From Actinomycetota bacterium (GTDB taxonomy: Bacteria; Actinomycetota; Actinomycetes; Nanopelagicales; Nanopelagicaceae), in the NCBI GenBank assembly GCA_027728065.1, contig JAQBVO010000001.1, positions 62,001 to 126,000 of the forward strand: DNA of 64,000 nt, given 5' to 3'. The stretch's first letter is position 1. Every line of letters starts with the position of its first letter. Under the pieces are notes generated by a model that made no database searches, was not told the origin of the DNA, and saw nothing but the letters and a program-made list of their open reading frames with translations. The position numbers and the translations under genes were made by a program. Positions 27,314 to 35,737 of the stretch are shown here, piece after piece.

Positions 27314-28168
27314 GTGGAAGTCCGCACTTCGTACTCATTAGAGTTCTTCCCTCCTAAAGATAGTGAGGCCGCGCTGCGGTTATGGGCCAGCCTTGAAGCC
27401 CTTGAGCACATGGCTCCAAAATTTGTATCGGTAACCTATGGGGCTGGTGGTTCAACTAGAAATAGAACTATTGGCGTAACCGAGCAGGTCAGGCAACGCA
27501 CCAAGATTCCAACGGTTGCTCATTTAACCTGTGTTGGATCTAGCCGTCAGGAGTTAATTTCAGTTCTACATCTCTACCGTGAGGCCGGCATTAAAGGCAT
27601 CTTAGCTCTGCGGGGAGATCCAACTGGTGGACCACTTGCACCTTGGACACCGATGCCAGATGGTTTTACTCATGCCGATGAACTCGTGCAACTTATTCAT
27701 GAGTTTGGGGGCTTCGATATAGGCGTTGCAGCATTTCCTGATGGACATCCAGCATCACATGGTGAAGAGAAAAAAGATATAGATGTCTTACTGCGCAAGG
27801 AGCGCCTTGGAGCAACTTTTGCAACAACACAGTTTTTCTTTGAAGTATCCAAGTGGGAGAAACTCGTCTACTCACTTCAAGCTCGGGGTTCGAACCTGCC
27901 CATAATCCCAGGGATTTTGCCGATTACAAATGTTAAACAGTTACTGCGCATGGCAGAACTCGGCGGGACTCCAATCCCACCGAAGATTGCAGTTGCATTT
28001 GCCGCCGTAGAGGCCGATATCGATGCAGTTCAAAGTTTAGGAGTCGAATTAGCGACCCGACTCTGTGAGGATTTGTTAAAGGCTGGTGCACCGAGTCTGC
28101 ACTTCTATACTATGAATAATGCAACAGCCACCGCACAGATTTATGGAAACTTAAACGATGCTCACTAA
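27314..28168 (+). CDS. metF: Methylenetetrahydrofolate reductase
   Basis: A 284-residue flavin TIM-barrel enzyme reducing 5,10-methylene-THF to 5-methyl-THF for methionine synthesis. Landmarks are SLEFFPPKDSEAA, FVSVTYGAGGSTRNRT, HLTCVGSSRQEL, GILALRGDP and TQFFFEVSKW. The start is a GTG. It lies between two carotenoid gene groups, with an 11 bp overlap to the next gene. No functional link to carotenoids is evident. Confidence 0.95.
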   Translation: MEVRTSYSLEFFPPKDSEAALRLWASLEALEHMAPKFVSVTYGAGGSTRNRTIGVTEQVRQRTKIPTVAHLTCVGSSRQELISVLHLYREAGIKGILALRGDPTGGPLAPWTPMPDGFTHADELVQLIHEFGGFDIGVAAFPDGHPASHGEEKKDIDVLLRKERLGATFATTQFFFEVSKWEKLVYSLQARGSNLPIIPGILPITNVKQLLRMAELGGTPIPPKIAVAFAAVEADIDAVQSLGVELATRLCEDLLKAGAPSLHFYTMNNATATAQIYGNLNDAH

Positions 28169-28778
28169 AGAAGAGTTTAACCATCGATGGAGTTCGCTGC
28201 ATAATGACGCCCCGATCAAGGGCATCGTGGCAGGGTGGCTGAAAATCTCATACCGCTTCGGCTTAATTTCAACCTTGCTTAGGATTTCTCCTAATGTTCT
28301 AACGATCCTGGGCTTAGTAAGCGCTGCGATGACTGCATTAACTGCAACATCGTGGTGGGCCATCTTCTTCCTAGTCTTCTCACTCTTTTGTGACGGCATT
28401 GATGGCAGCGTTGCAATTTTCCAAAATCGCGAAAGTGCATGGGGTGCAACTCTTGATTCGGTCGTTGATCGAATTAGTGAAGCATTTTGGCTATATGCCT
28501 TATATGTAATCGGCGTTCCCGCGTGGCTAGCAATAACTTTGTGGAGTGTGGCCGCTTTTCAAGAGTACGCACGTGCAAAGCTAGGCTCTTTAAATATAAA
28601 GCAACTCGGCGTTGTAACACCGGCAGAGAGACCTGTGCGTGCAAGTTTTCTCTTTATAACTTTGATTATGTATCAGCTCAGCATTCCTGGCATAGTCTTT
28701 GTCTGTATTGGGTTTTTAGCGATTCAAATTGTGAGCTTTATTCTGGTCGTACGCTTTGCGCGCTCCCAACTGCGTTAG
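28158..28778 (+). CDS. CDP-alcohol phosphatidyltransferase family protein
   Basis: A 206-residue membrane enzyme. The catalytic motif spans CDGIDGSVAIFQNRESAWGATLDSVVD, with the metal-binding Asp residues in DG..DG, G...LDS and VVDR positions (about 75-101). The Arg usually found after Ala in DG..AR is Ile here. Such enzymes transfer a phosphatidyl or related group from a CDP-alcohol; the acceptor (inositol phosphate, glycerol phosphate or other) cannot be told. It overlaps metF by 11 bp, and its 3' end overlaps the convergent crtD-like gene by 41 bp. Confidence 0.85.
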   Translation: MLTKEEFNHRWSSLHNDAPIKGIVAGWLKISYRFGLISTLLRISPNVLTILGLVSAAMTALTATSWWAIFFLVFSLFCDGIDGSVAIFQNRESAWGATLDSVVDRISEAFWLYALYVIGVPAWLAITLWSVAAFQEYARAKLGSLNIKQLGVVTPAERPVRASFLFITLIMYQLSIPGIVFVCIGFLAIQIVSFILVVRFARSQLR

Positions 28779-30243
28779 CAACGATCTCTCCACTCAAAGC
28801 CACTAGAGGTAATCCACCACCAGGATGAGCCGATCCTCCAACACAGTAGAGATTCTTGATCGGTGAACGATTTTTTGCGCGCATAAAAGCGGCACGAGCG
28901 CCATTGCTCGATGTTCCGTAAATTGAACCACCAGGTGCGTGCACTGTGCGCTCCAAATCTGCCGGAGTTCTAATCGTCATTGACTCAAGACGATCGCGCA
29001 CCGATATTCCATGCCCTTGAATCTGATCGATAATCCTATTGGCGTAATCTCGGCAAAAGATCTCATCGCTCCAATCAAATCCATCGCTGCCATGGTGTGG
29101 TGCATTAACCAATACCGACCAGCTCTCAAGGGTGGGATCTTTAACCATCTGTTCATCATTTGGTGCGCAGATATAAATAGTTGGATTTTCGACAGGCAAC
29201 TTAGAGGCAAAAATCGCATCAAATTCCGCGTCATAATCCTCTGGAAATAAAATAGTGTGATGGCTAAGGGATGGGCTATCTACTTTCCGAAGCCCGAGCA
29301 AGAGGCTAAAGCCAGCGATAGATGCACCAGCCTGCGATAAGTTTTTGCGAACTTTACGAAGCTTCTTCTTTTCTCCCTTTATTAAATGGTTATAGATAAG
29401 AGATGCATCGGCGTTAGCTACAACGGCATCTGCAGGAATCTGACTATTGTCGGATAAACGAACTCCTTGGGCAACGCCCTTCACAACGGTAATCTGCGCG
29501 ACCGAAGTATTGAATTCAAAGGTGACGCCGAGATCGATGCAACGTTGATAGACCAGTGTGGCAAGAGTCCCTAGGCCGCCTTTGATGTGCCATGCTCCGA
29601 AGGCCTCTTCAACGTATGCGATTGTGGCTAAGACCGCTGGGGCTTTGCGCGGATCGGAGCCACTATAGGTTGCATATCGATCCAGAATGAATCGAAGTCG
29701 TTGATCGGATAGATATTCATCGGCAAAGGCTCGAAGTGATTTCCAGGGAGCAATTGTAAAAATATCGCGCACAAGCCTCGGTCGCTTCAACAATGTCAGT
29801 GGTGAAGCAAGCTCTGATTCAACAAAGGGCTCTCTGGAAACATCCCACATTTGTGTTGCTCGCTTCATTACTTGATTCCATTGTGCTGCACTCTCTTTAC
29901 CGAAAGCGTTGCTAATTGCATTGAGCGTGTGATGGCGCGATAAGTTAGCAAACTTAACACTGGTACCATCGGCAAATCGATAGTCAAAGGATGGGTCAAC
30001 GGCAACAATTTCACAGAGTGCCCCAAGGGGTTTACCGGTTCGGATAAAAAAATCTTTATAGGTAGCAGGAAGTGTTAAGAGAGATGGTCCGGTATCGAAT
30101 GCAAATCTACCTATCCATTCGGTGCGCAGCTTTCCACCATAAGTATCTGATGCCTCAAAGACAGTGACTTTATGTCCGGTGCGCGCTAATCGCGCCGCTG
30201 CAGTCATAGCTCCCATGCCGGCACCAATGACAACAATCTTCAT
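28738..30243 (-). CDS. crtD: CrtI/CrtD-like carotenoid desaturase
   Basis: A 501-residue FAD-dependent oxidoreductase of the phytoene desaturase family. The start MKIVVIGAGMGAMTAAARLA at 30243 overlaps the stop of the glycosyltransferase gene by 4 bp (ATGA); six further in-frame codons upstream to 30261 look like an extension. FAFDTGPSLLTLP and the C-terminal CVGGSAHPGGGLPLVALSGEIVA are typical. It is distinct from the crtI of the crtE-crtI-crtB operon. Its operon partners (CruF, CrtA-like) suggest C-3,4 desaturation of a hydroxylated carotenoid, as by CrtD; that specificity is inferred. Confidence 0.8.
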   Translation of the reverse strand: MKIVVIGAGMGAMTAAARLARTGHKVTVFEASDTYGGKLRTEWIGRFAFDTGPSLLTLPATYKDFFIRTGKPLGALCEIVAVDPSFDYRFADGTSVKFANLSRHHTLNAISNAFGKESAAQWNQVMKRATQMWDVSREPFVESELASPLTLLKRPRLVRDIFTIAPWKSLRAFADEYLSDQRLRFILDRYATYSGSDPRKAPAVLATIAYVEEAFGAWHIKGGLGTLATLVYQRCIDLGVTFEFNTSVAQITVVKGVAQGVRLSDNSQIPADAVVANADASLIYNHLIKGEKKKLRKVRKNLSQAGASIAGFSLLLGLRKVDSPSLSHHTILFPEDYDAEFDAIFASKLPVENPTIYICAPNDEQMVKDPTLESWSVLVNAPHHGSDGFDWSDEIFCRDYANRIIDQIQGHGISVRDRLESMTIRTPADLERTVHAPGGSIYGTSSNGARAAFMRAKNRSPIKNLYCVGGSAHPGGGLPLVALSGEIVANAVGSAQSVRPE

Positions 30244-31310
30244 ATCGTGCGCCCCTTCCATTGGATCTGCCCACGTTTGATATATGAGTAGAGGATCAAA
30301 TAGATCAGTAATGCAGTTGAGAGTGGATGTAGAAGTGCATCAAAGAGCCGTGCACGGGCGATGATGGCACTGAGTAGTCGCGTGCAGGTAATAAGCCCAT
30401 AGCCGATCCAACCCCATATCGAACCTGTGAGTGCGATCACGATGGGAGCGATACCTGTAATCAAGAGAAAGATAAGTGCAGTCAATAAACCAACGGGTGA
30501 GCCAAATCCATGGCGAAGAGATTTTCCATAACCAAATTTGATCTCACCCCATGATGAGTACATTCGGCATTGCGCGATATCAGCGCCATTTACTACAACA
30601 CCATGAGCCTTGGATTTGAGCAGTGCGCGTGCTAAAAAAACATCATCGAGAACGGCGCTCTTTACCGCTTCATAGCCACCGGCTTGAACAAGTGCGCTTT
30701 TACGGACAATAAAGAACTGCCCGTTGGCAACGGCCATTGAAGTAAATGAGGAACGCTGGGCGATGGGCAGAATTAATGTTGAGAGCCATGACCATTGCAA
30801 AAGTGGCTGCACTAATCGTTCGGCCAAACTCTTTGTGATCTGTCGAGGGTAGGGAGAGATGAAATCTAAATCTAGATCCTCTAATAAGGCAATCGATCTG
30901 CTAATAGCATCGGGTTTGATTCGCACATCGGCATCGAGAGAGACGATAATTTCACCGTGTGCGGCATCTAGTAGTTGCTTGAGCCCCCAGCTCTTACCAA
31001 TCCAGCCCGCTGGCAAAGGTGCAGTTTTTATAAGGTGAAAATTGTCGAGTTCAGCCGTATTTTTCTGCAGCAGATTCCAGGTCTGATCCTGCGAGTCATC
31101 ATCAAGGAGAATAAACTCAACATGGGTCAGTGATACCTGCGCGGCAAGTGCGCTTATGAGGGGCTCGATATTTCCTGCCTCGTTTCGAAGTGGCACTATT
31201 ACGCTTACAAAATCCTTAATCTCTCTATGTATTCGGGGTTGCTTGATAGTGAAAAAATTGATGATCGAAATTAGAAATAGCAAAGTAGGCAAAACTATTA
31301 ACCATTGCAT
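30240..31310 (-). CDS. Family 2 glycosyltransferase, carotenoid-associated
   Basis: A 356-residue GT2-family enzyme with an N-terminal membrane helix (about 3-22). The GT-A domain has SVIVPLRNEAGNIEPL, EFILLDDDSQDQTW, IIVSLDADVRI as the DxD metal site and GGYEAVKSAVLDDVFLARALL as the acceptor loop. Two C-terminal helices (about 275-345) anchor it. Comparable enzymes (CruC/CrtQ type) attach sugars or act next to hydroxylated carotenoids. Here it sits between cruF and crtD, 6 bp from cruF. Carotenoid glycosylation is the best inference. Confidence 0.8.
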   Translation of the reverse strand: MQWLIVLPTLLFLISIINFFTIKQPRIHREIKDFVSVIVPLRNEAGNIEPLISALAAQVSLTHVEFILLDDDSQDQTWNLLQKNTAELDNFHLIKTAPLPAGWIGKSWGLKQLLDAAHGEIIVSLDADVRIKPDAISRSIALLEDLDLDFISPYPRQITKSLAERLVQPLLQWSWLSTLILPIAQRSSFTSMAVANGQFFIVRKSALVQAGGYEAVKSAVLDDVFLARALLKSKAHGVVVNGADIAQCRMYSSWGEIKFGYGKSLRHGFGSPVGLLTALIFLLITGIAPIVIALTGSIWGWIGYGLITCTRLLSAIIARARLFDALLHPLSTALLIYLILYSYIKRGQIQWKGRTI

Positions 31311-31316
31311 GGATAT

Positions 31317-32120
31317 TTATGGGTGTCCTAACCAGCGAGTGAGGAGATATGGAGTGAGAACTGCGCCAAATATTGCCCCTGCAAATAAAGCCACACCCGG
31401 ACGATTAAAGAAGAAGAGATTTCCAACTATCCCAGAGAATAAGACCCATATTAAATAGAGTTCAACGGCAAATAATGAAGCACCGACTTTACGACGCTCT
31501 CGGGGTAAAATTAAATGCAGGATACTCATTAATCCCATACCGGTTAACAGCCAACCAAATGTATTTGAGAGCGGAATCTCGGGTTGAAAGGGTACGTGCG
31601 GACCGTTTATAACCCATGTCCATCGCCCCGCTGAAACCATCAATGGATCGAGAAATAAATCCCACGCTGCAAGCCCCACCCCTGCGTAGAGGAAAACCCA
31701 GTGACCGGCAACTCGTCTGGAAATGACAAGAATGGGATGGGCCATCATGATCCAAGCAAAGGGAACAACCAATGGAACTGCATATATCTGCAGCCCTAAA
31801 TCTGGAGAGTAAGAGTATTGCCCAAAGGGCCAAGAAGTAATGACACCGACGTGCTCGATGATAAGTGCAAAGAGAAAAGTAAAGCCCAAATATGTTAAGG
31901 CATATCGCAGACCATAAGCCAGCAGCGCATGCAAGAGCATCGCACCTGCTCCCCAATAGATCGTTGCGATTGTGAGCACTCGAAGGATCTCACCATCAAC
32001 TAGTGGATAAGTGACTTGGAGTAAGAGTGCAATCGCAAGCACTGTAAGTAGGAGAGTATTCATGCGAGGCGAAATTCCTATGCGTCGATTTCTACGCGGT
32101 GAGTAATGGCGAATCGACAT
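31317..32120 (-). CDS. cruF: CruF-like carotenoid 1,2-hydratase (DUF422)
   Basis: A 267-residue protein with about seven helices of the CruF/DUF422 family. This family includes the gamma-carotene 1'-hydratase of cyanobacteria and the bisanhydrobacterioruberin hydratase of haloarchaea. Family blocks are EHVGVITSWPFGQYSYS, AWIMMAHPILVISRRV, AAWDLFLDPLMVSAGRWTW and PLSNTFGWLLTGMGL. An internal ATG at M20 (32063) is an alternative start that drops a basic leader. It predicts tertiary hydroxylation of the open end of a monocyclic or acyclic carotenoid. Confidence 0.87.
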   Translation of the reverse strand: MSIRHYSPRRNRRIGISPRMNTLLLTVLAIALLLQVTYPLVDGEILRVLTIATIYWGAGAMLLHALLAYGLRYALTYLGFTFLFALIIEHVGVITSWPFGQYSYSPDLGLQIYAVPLVVPFAWIMMAHPILVISRRVAGHWVFLYAGVGLAAWDLFLDPLMVSAGRWTWVINGPHVPFQPEIPLSNTFGWLLTGMGLMSILHLILPRERRKVGASLFAVELYLIWVLFSGIVGNLFFFNRPGVALFAGAIFGAVLTPYLLTRWLGHP

Positions 32121-32147
32121 AGATGTAAGTCTGCCCTATATCAAGGC

Positions 32148-32804
32148 TTAATTAATAATTGAGCCACGGATTTCTCGTACTGCAAAGCGCGAAAAGAGCT
32201 CCTCTGTGTACCATTTGTACCTCTGCGTGGCTGCAATAGCAGCGTTATGGGCATCGCCTCGATAGGCAAAATCTCTTAGGGCCGAGGGTGATTCCCAGAT
32301 TGAAAACGTGCCCTGTAATCCAATCGGCGCTTCACCGATTCCAATGGCAGCGACTAGACCGGGTGCTGATTTTAAAGATGCGGTCACTGGTGGAACTGCG
32401 CGCCAAAATCGAAAGTTTTGCCGCCAAGCAATACGTGCACGTGTAATTGCAATGACCTCGCCATTCCACTCTTTAACTGAAGGTATGAAGGGCTCCTGCT
32501 TTGACCATTTGCCATGAGATGAGATGGGTTCAATCACTGCTCGAAACTCGTTAACAGAGTTCTTACGCCACTGCTTTACTACGAAGGAGTTATCAAATGC
32601 CTCTATATCAGCTACCTGGGCGATTAATCCCCAGCGTAACGGCTCGGCATCACTAGGAGTAAACGTCTCACCCTTGCCCGTTCCCAGTGATTTATAGAAA
32701 CCTACATTTTTAGAGCGCTGCAAAACAAATCTATCTAATGCCATCGCAACTAATGCAAATGGTATTCGACTTGGAGTTATCCTCCAGAAGTAGGTGACAA
32801 TCAT
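32148..32804 (-). CDS. crtA: Spheroidene monooxygenase (CrtA) family protein
   Basis: A 218-residue protein of the CrtA family, best known as the acyclic carotenoid 2-ketolase of purple bacteria. Conserved pieces are VGFYKSLGTGKGETFTPSD, ITRARIAWRQNFRFWRAVPPV, GIGEAPIGLQGTFSIWES and FAYRGDAHNAAI. It lies 27 bp upstream of cruF in the same direction, with crtD and a glycosyltransferase following. Its start shares one base with the stop codon of the upstream ybaK-like gene. A keto group at the hydroxylated end of the carotenoid is inferred. Confidence 0.8.
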   Translation of the reverse strand: MIVTYFWRITPSRIPFALVAMALDRFVLQRSKNVGFYKSLGTGKGETFTPSDAEPLRWGLIAQVADIEAFDNSFVVKQWRKNSVNEFRAVIEPISSHGKWSKQEPFIPSVKEWNGEVIAITRARIAWRQNFRFWRAVPPVTASLKSAPGLVAAIGIGEAPIGLQGTFSIWESPSALRDFAYRGDAHNAAIAATQRYKWYTEELFSRFAVREIRGSIIN

Positions 32805-33292
32805 TACTTACCAACCACCATGGGTATTGCTCCAGTAACGCGCGATAGTTCGGCAAAAGATGTGGGATATACACAGTGGGGATGACCCGCTGCAGCCCAT
32901 GCAACGTCGTAATCGTTGAGCGCTTCATCAATCAAAGTTATTTCAGGTTGGTTTATCCAGCCAACAGGACAGACGCCTCCGATAGAAAAGCCTGAGGTGT
33001 TTTTCACGAAGTCGGCATCGGCGCGGTGCAGTTTTTCAACTCCTAAGTTCTTTGCAACTAATTCCGTATCAACGCGATGGCGGCCGCTAGTAATAACTAA
33101 GAGTGGATTGCCGCCAGGTAGTTTAAAAACGATTGATGATGCAACTTGACCAACCTCAATACCCAGGGCCGTGGCAGCATCTAGGGCCGTGCGGGCAGAG
33201 TCAGTCAGAATCGTGACTTCGCCTAAACAGCCCAACTCCTTCAGGAGCGCACTAACGCGAACTACTGAAGAGTTAGCCAGTACTTCTTCCAC
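32804..33292 (-). CDS. YbaK/EbsC-type aminoacyl-tRNA deacylase
   Basis: A 162-residue protein of the YbaK/ProX editing-domain superfamily, which hydrolyses misacylated tRNAs such as Cys-tRNA(Pro). The central VASSIVFKLPGGNPLLVITSGRHRVD contains the conserved Lys, and GFSIGGVCPVGW is the Gly-rich substrate loop. The tRNA specificity is unknown. It is 3 bp from the iron-ADH gene and overlaps the CrtA-like gene by one base, so it is in the same transcript. Confidence 0.9.
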   Translation of the reverse strand: MEEVLANSSVVRVSALLKELGCLGEVTILTDSARTALDAATALGIEVGQVASSIVFKLPGGNPLLVITSGRHRVDTELVAKNLGVEKLHRADADFVKNTSGFSIGGVCPVGWINQPEITLIDEALNDYDVAWAAAGHPHCVYPTSFAELSRVTGAIPMVVGK

Positions 33293-33295
33293 TAG

Positions 33296-34474
33296 TTAGG
33301 CAATACGGCGCTCTAGTGCGAGTGCAGATGTAAATGCATCTACAACTTCCTGCTTGCTCCATGGCTTAGGTGCCTGAGTAATGAAGAAGTCCTTCAATGC
33401 GATTTCAGCTAGTTCATCGATATCACTTTGGACAAAGCCAAGGGATGAAAGAAGCGGGAATTCAAGCTCTGCCAAAATCTTTTTCACGGCCTTAACGCAG
33501 CGAGATCCATCTTTAGTGCCATCTTCTGGCACACCCATCGCATCGGCAACGCGCTCCATCTTTTCAGGCACAATCTTTGCTTCACGGGTGAGGGTTTCAA
33601 CGAGCACTAAACCAATTGTTAGACCATGAGGAACATGCTTCAAGCCACCGATTGCCTGGCCTAAAGAGTGTTCGGCGGTGCAATCAGAGATATTCATTGT
33701 GAGTCCAGCCATCATGCTTCCTGATGCCATCGCTGCACGCGCGGCTGTGTCGTTGCCATCCTTAAAGGCTGCAACAAGGGCTGGAGTCATCATGCGAACC
33801 GCTTCGTAACCGATCGCATCTCCAATAGGAGTTGAACACTTAGCAATGATTCCGGCGATGGCTTGGGCGAGAGCATCGATACCCGTATTGGCAGTCATTG
33901 AAGGCGGCATTGAATAAGTAAGTACTGGATCAACTAGTGCAACTTGTGCGCGAAGGTTTCCATGTGCAATTCCAGCTTTGCGACCAGCCTCTGGATCAGA
34001 GATAACTGAGCCACCAGATACTTCAGAGCCAGTGCCTGCAGATGTTGGAAGTGCAACAAGGGGTAGTCTCGGCGATGGATATACAGGGGGTTTTGATTGG
34101 AACTCTGTGAATGTGCAGTTTAGTTGTGCACATAAGCGCGCCGCCTTTGCAGTATCGATAACTGAGCCGCCACCGAGAGCGACAACAACATCGCAGCCTG
34201 CAGTTTGTAAGGCAGCGATTGCCCCATCCACCATTGCAATCGTTGGCTCACCCGCTGGCTTTTCAAATAAAGTAACGCTCAGCCCTGCACTTGTTTTCAT
34301 CAGATCAATTAACTGCGCCGCGGCTGGATTAAACTTTTCAATATCTTTATCGACCATCAGGAAAACCTTGCTGGAGCCAAGCTCTGCAACAACGGCCGGT
34401 AGAGTCTGCGCCACACCCTCTCCAAAGCGAACTTTGACTGGAAGATGGTTGTTAAAGGCGCTGATATTTTCCAC
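33296..34474 (-). CDS. Iron-containing alcohol dehydrogenase family protein with altered metal site
   Basis: A 392-residue group III ADH. NAD(P) binding is shown by ALGGGSVIDTAKAAR and LPTSAGTGSEVSGGSV. The usual iron ligands are Asp and three His (patterns GxDALxHAI, HxLAHxLGG and PHG). Here the segments read GIDALAQAIAG, EHSLGQAIGG and HVPHGL. The Asp and the last His are kept, but the two other His positions are Gln. Metal-free activity, as in maleylacetate reductases, or another metal set is possible. Substrate is unknown. Its start faces the divergent MFS gene across 66 bp. Confidence 0.85.
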   Translation of the reverse strand: MENISAFNNHLPVKVRFGEGVAQTLPAVVAELGSSKVFLMVDKDIEKFNPAAAQLIDLMKTSAGLSVTLFEKPAGEPTIAMVDGAIAALQTAGCDVVVALGGGSVIDTAKAARLCAQLNCTFTEFQSKPPVYPSPRLPLVALPTSAGTGSEVSGGSVISDPEAGRKAGIAHGNLRAQVALVDPVLTYSMPPSMTANTGIDALAQAIAGIIAKCSTPIGDAIGYEAVRMMTPALVAAFKDGNDTAARAAMASGSMMAGLTMNISDCTAEHSLGQAIGGLKHVPHGLTIGLVLVETLTREAKIVPEKMERVADAMGVPEDGTKDGSRCVKAVKKILAELEFPLLSSLGFVQSDIDELAEIALKDFFITQAPKPWSKQEVVDAFTSALALERRIA

Positions 34475-34540
34475 GATAACTCCTTGATCTCTTGGTATAG
34501 TCCAGATTCTATATCGCTCGTGAGTTACTCTTGGTATCTT

Positions 34541-35737
34541 ATGCCTAGAGATTTAATGAGAACGGCAATCCTGGCTCGCAATTCGCTGTGGGCAACGTTC
34601 TTTTTCATGGGCATTGTCTCGATGGCATGGGTGGCACGCATCCCTGAGATTCGCGATGCCAATGGGCTCAATAATGGTCAACTTGGATTAATCCTTATCT
34701 CTAGCACTATTGGTGCTGTTACTGGTGCGCAGTTATCGGGCAGGCTCATTCACACCTTTGGTACCAAGCCAATCATTATTATCTCCATATTTATCATGCC
34801 GATCGGTTTAATTTTGATGGGGCTTTCAACCTCACCAATCACTTTAATTATCGGCCTATTTACGATGGGTATCGGTTACTCGAGCATGGATATCTCCTGC
34901 AACACACAGGCAGTTGCAATTGAAACGCTATTAAAAAAACGTGTGATGTCCTCTTTCCATGCACTCTGGAGCTGCGGTGCCTTTGCCACAACCGTTTTTG
35001 GCGGTGCGATTGCGCACTCAATCTCTCCTCGCGATAACTTACTCGGCGTAGGTATTACCTGCCTGATTCTCTTTATCCCATCGATAATTTTTTTGCTTCC
35101 ACCGCAGTTAGATGATCACTCAGGCGGAGAGGAAGAGACACAAGCTAAAATCCCGGTCTTTGGAAAGAGTGTGCTGCCGCTATGGGCGATTGGAATTGGA
35201 TTGTTAGGCGGTTTAATTGCAGAGGGTGCAGCTAGTGATTGGGGTGCCATCCTCTTACGCGATGACATGGGCTATGACAAAGGTGTCAATGCAACCGCCT
35301 TTGCCTCGTTCTCCCTTGCGATGATCACCTCGCGTTTTCTGGGAGATCGAGCACTTGATTACTTTGGTCCAAGAAAAACCGTTCTGATCGGCGGCTATGT
35401 AGGTGGATTAGGGTTAGGGGCCAGTATCACAATAAGTCTCCCACTCTCTGATTCACATCCAGTGTTAGCCCTGATTATTGTTAACGTAGGCTTTGCATGT
35501 GCAGGACTTGGAATCGGACCTATGTTTCCCGCCTACATTCTGGCCGCCTCCCAAGTACCGGGCATCGCCTCATCGGTTGCAATTGCCCGAGTGGGCGTGA
35601 TCGCCATAGCGGGATATTTCATCGGACCATCCATAACTGGGGCGATTGCCCAACTCACATCGCTACCAATAGCAATGACATATCCGATTGTGATGCTGCT
35701 CCTTGCTGGCTATCAATCTCACATTATTAAGAAATAA
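34541..35737 (+). CDS. Major facilitator superfamily transporter
   Basis: A 398-residue, twelve-helix MFS protein resembling the fucose-permease-like group. It has MAWVARIPEIRDANGLNNGQLGLILI in the first helices and loop, and ASDWGAILLRDDMGYDKG before helix 8. The open frame extends to 34445, but the first 32 codons overlap the divergent ADH gene and are not MFS-like. The ATG at 34541 is therefore chosen; another at 34556 is possible. Substrate is unknown. It overlaps the convergent TauE/SafE gene by 11 bp. Confidence 0.83.
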   Translation: MPRDLMRTAILARNSLWATFFFMGIVSMAWVARIPEIRDANGLNNGQLGLILISSTIGAVTGAQLSGRLIHTFGTKPIIIISIFIMPIGLILMGLSTSPITLIIGLFTMGIGYSSMDISCNTQAVAIETLLKKRVMSSFHALWSCGAFATTVFGGAIAHSISPRDNLLGVGITCLILFIPSIIFLLPPQLDDHSGGEEETQAKIPVFGKSVLPLWAIGIGLLGGLIAEGAASDWGAILLRDDMGYDKGVNATAFASFSLAMITSRFLGDRALDYFGPRKTVLIGGYVGGLGLGASITISLPLSDSHPVLALIIVNVGFACAGLGIGPMFPAYILAASQVPGIASSVAIARVGVIAIAGYFIGPSITGAIAQLTSLPIAMTYPIVMLLLAGYQSHIIKK

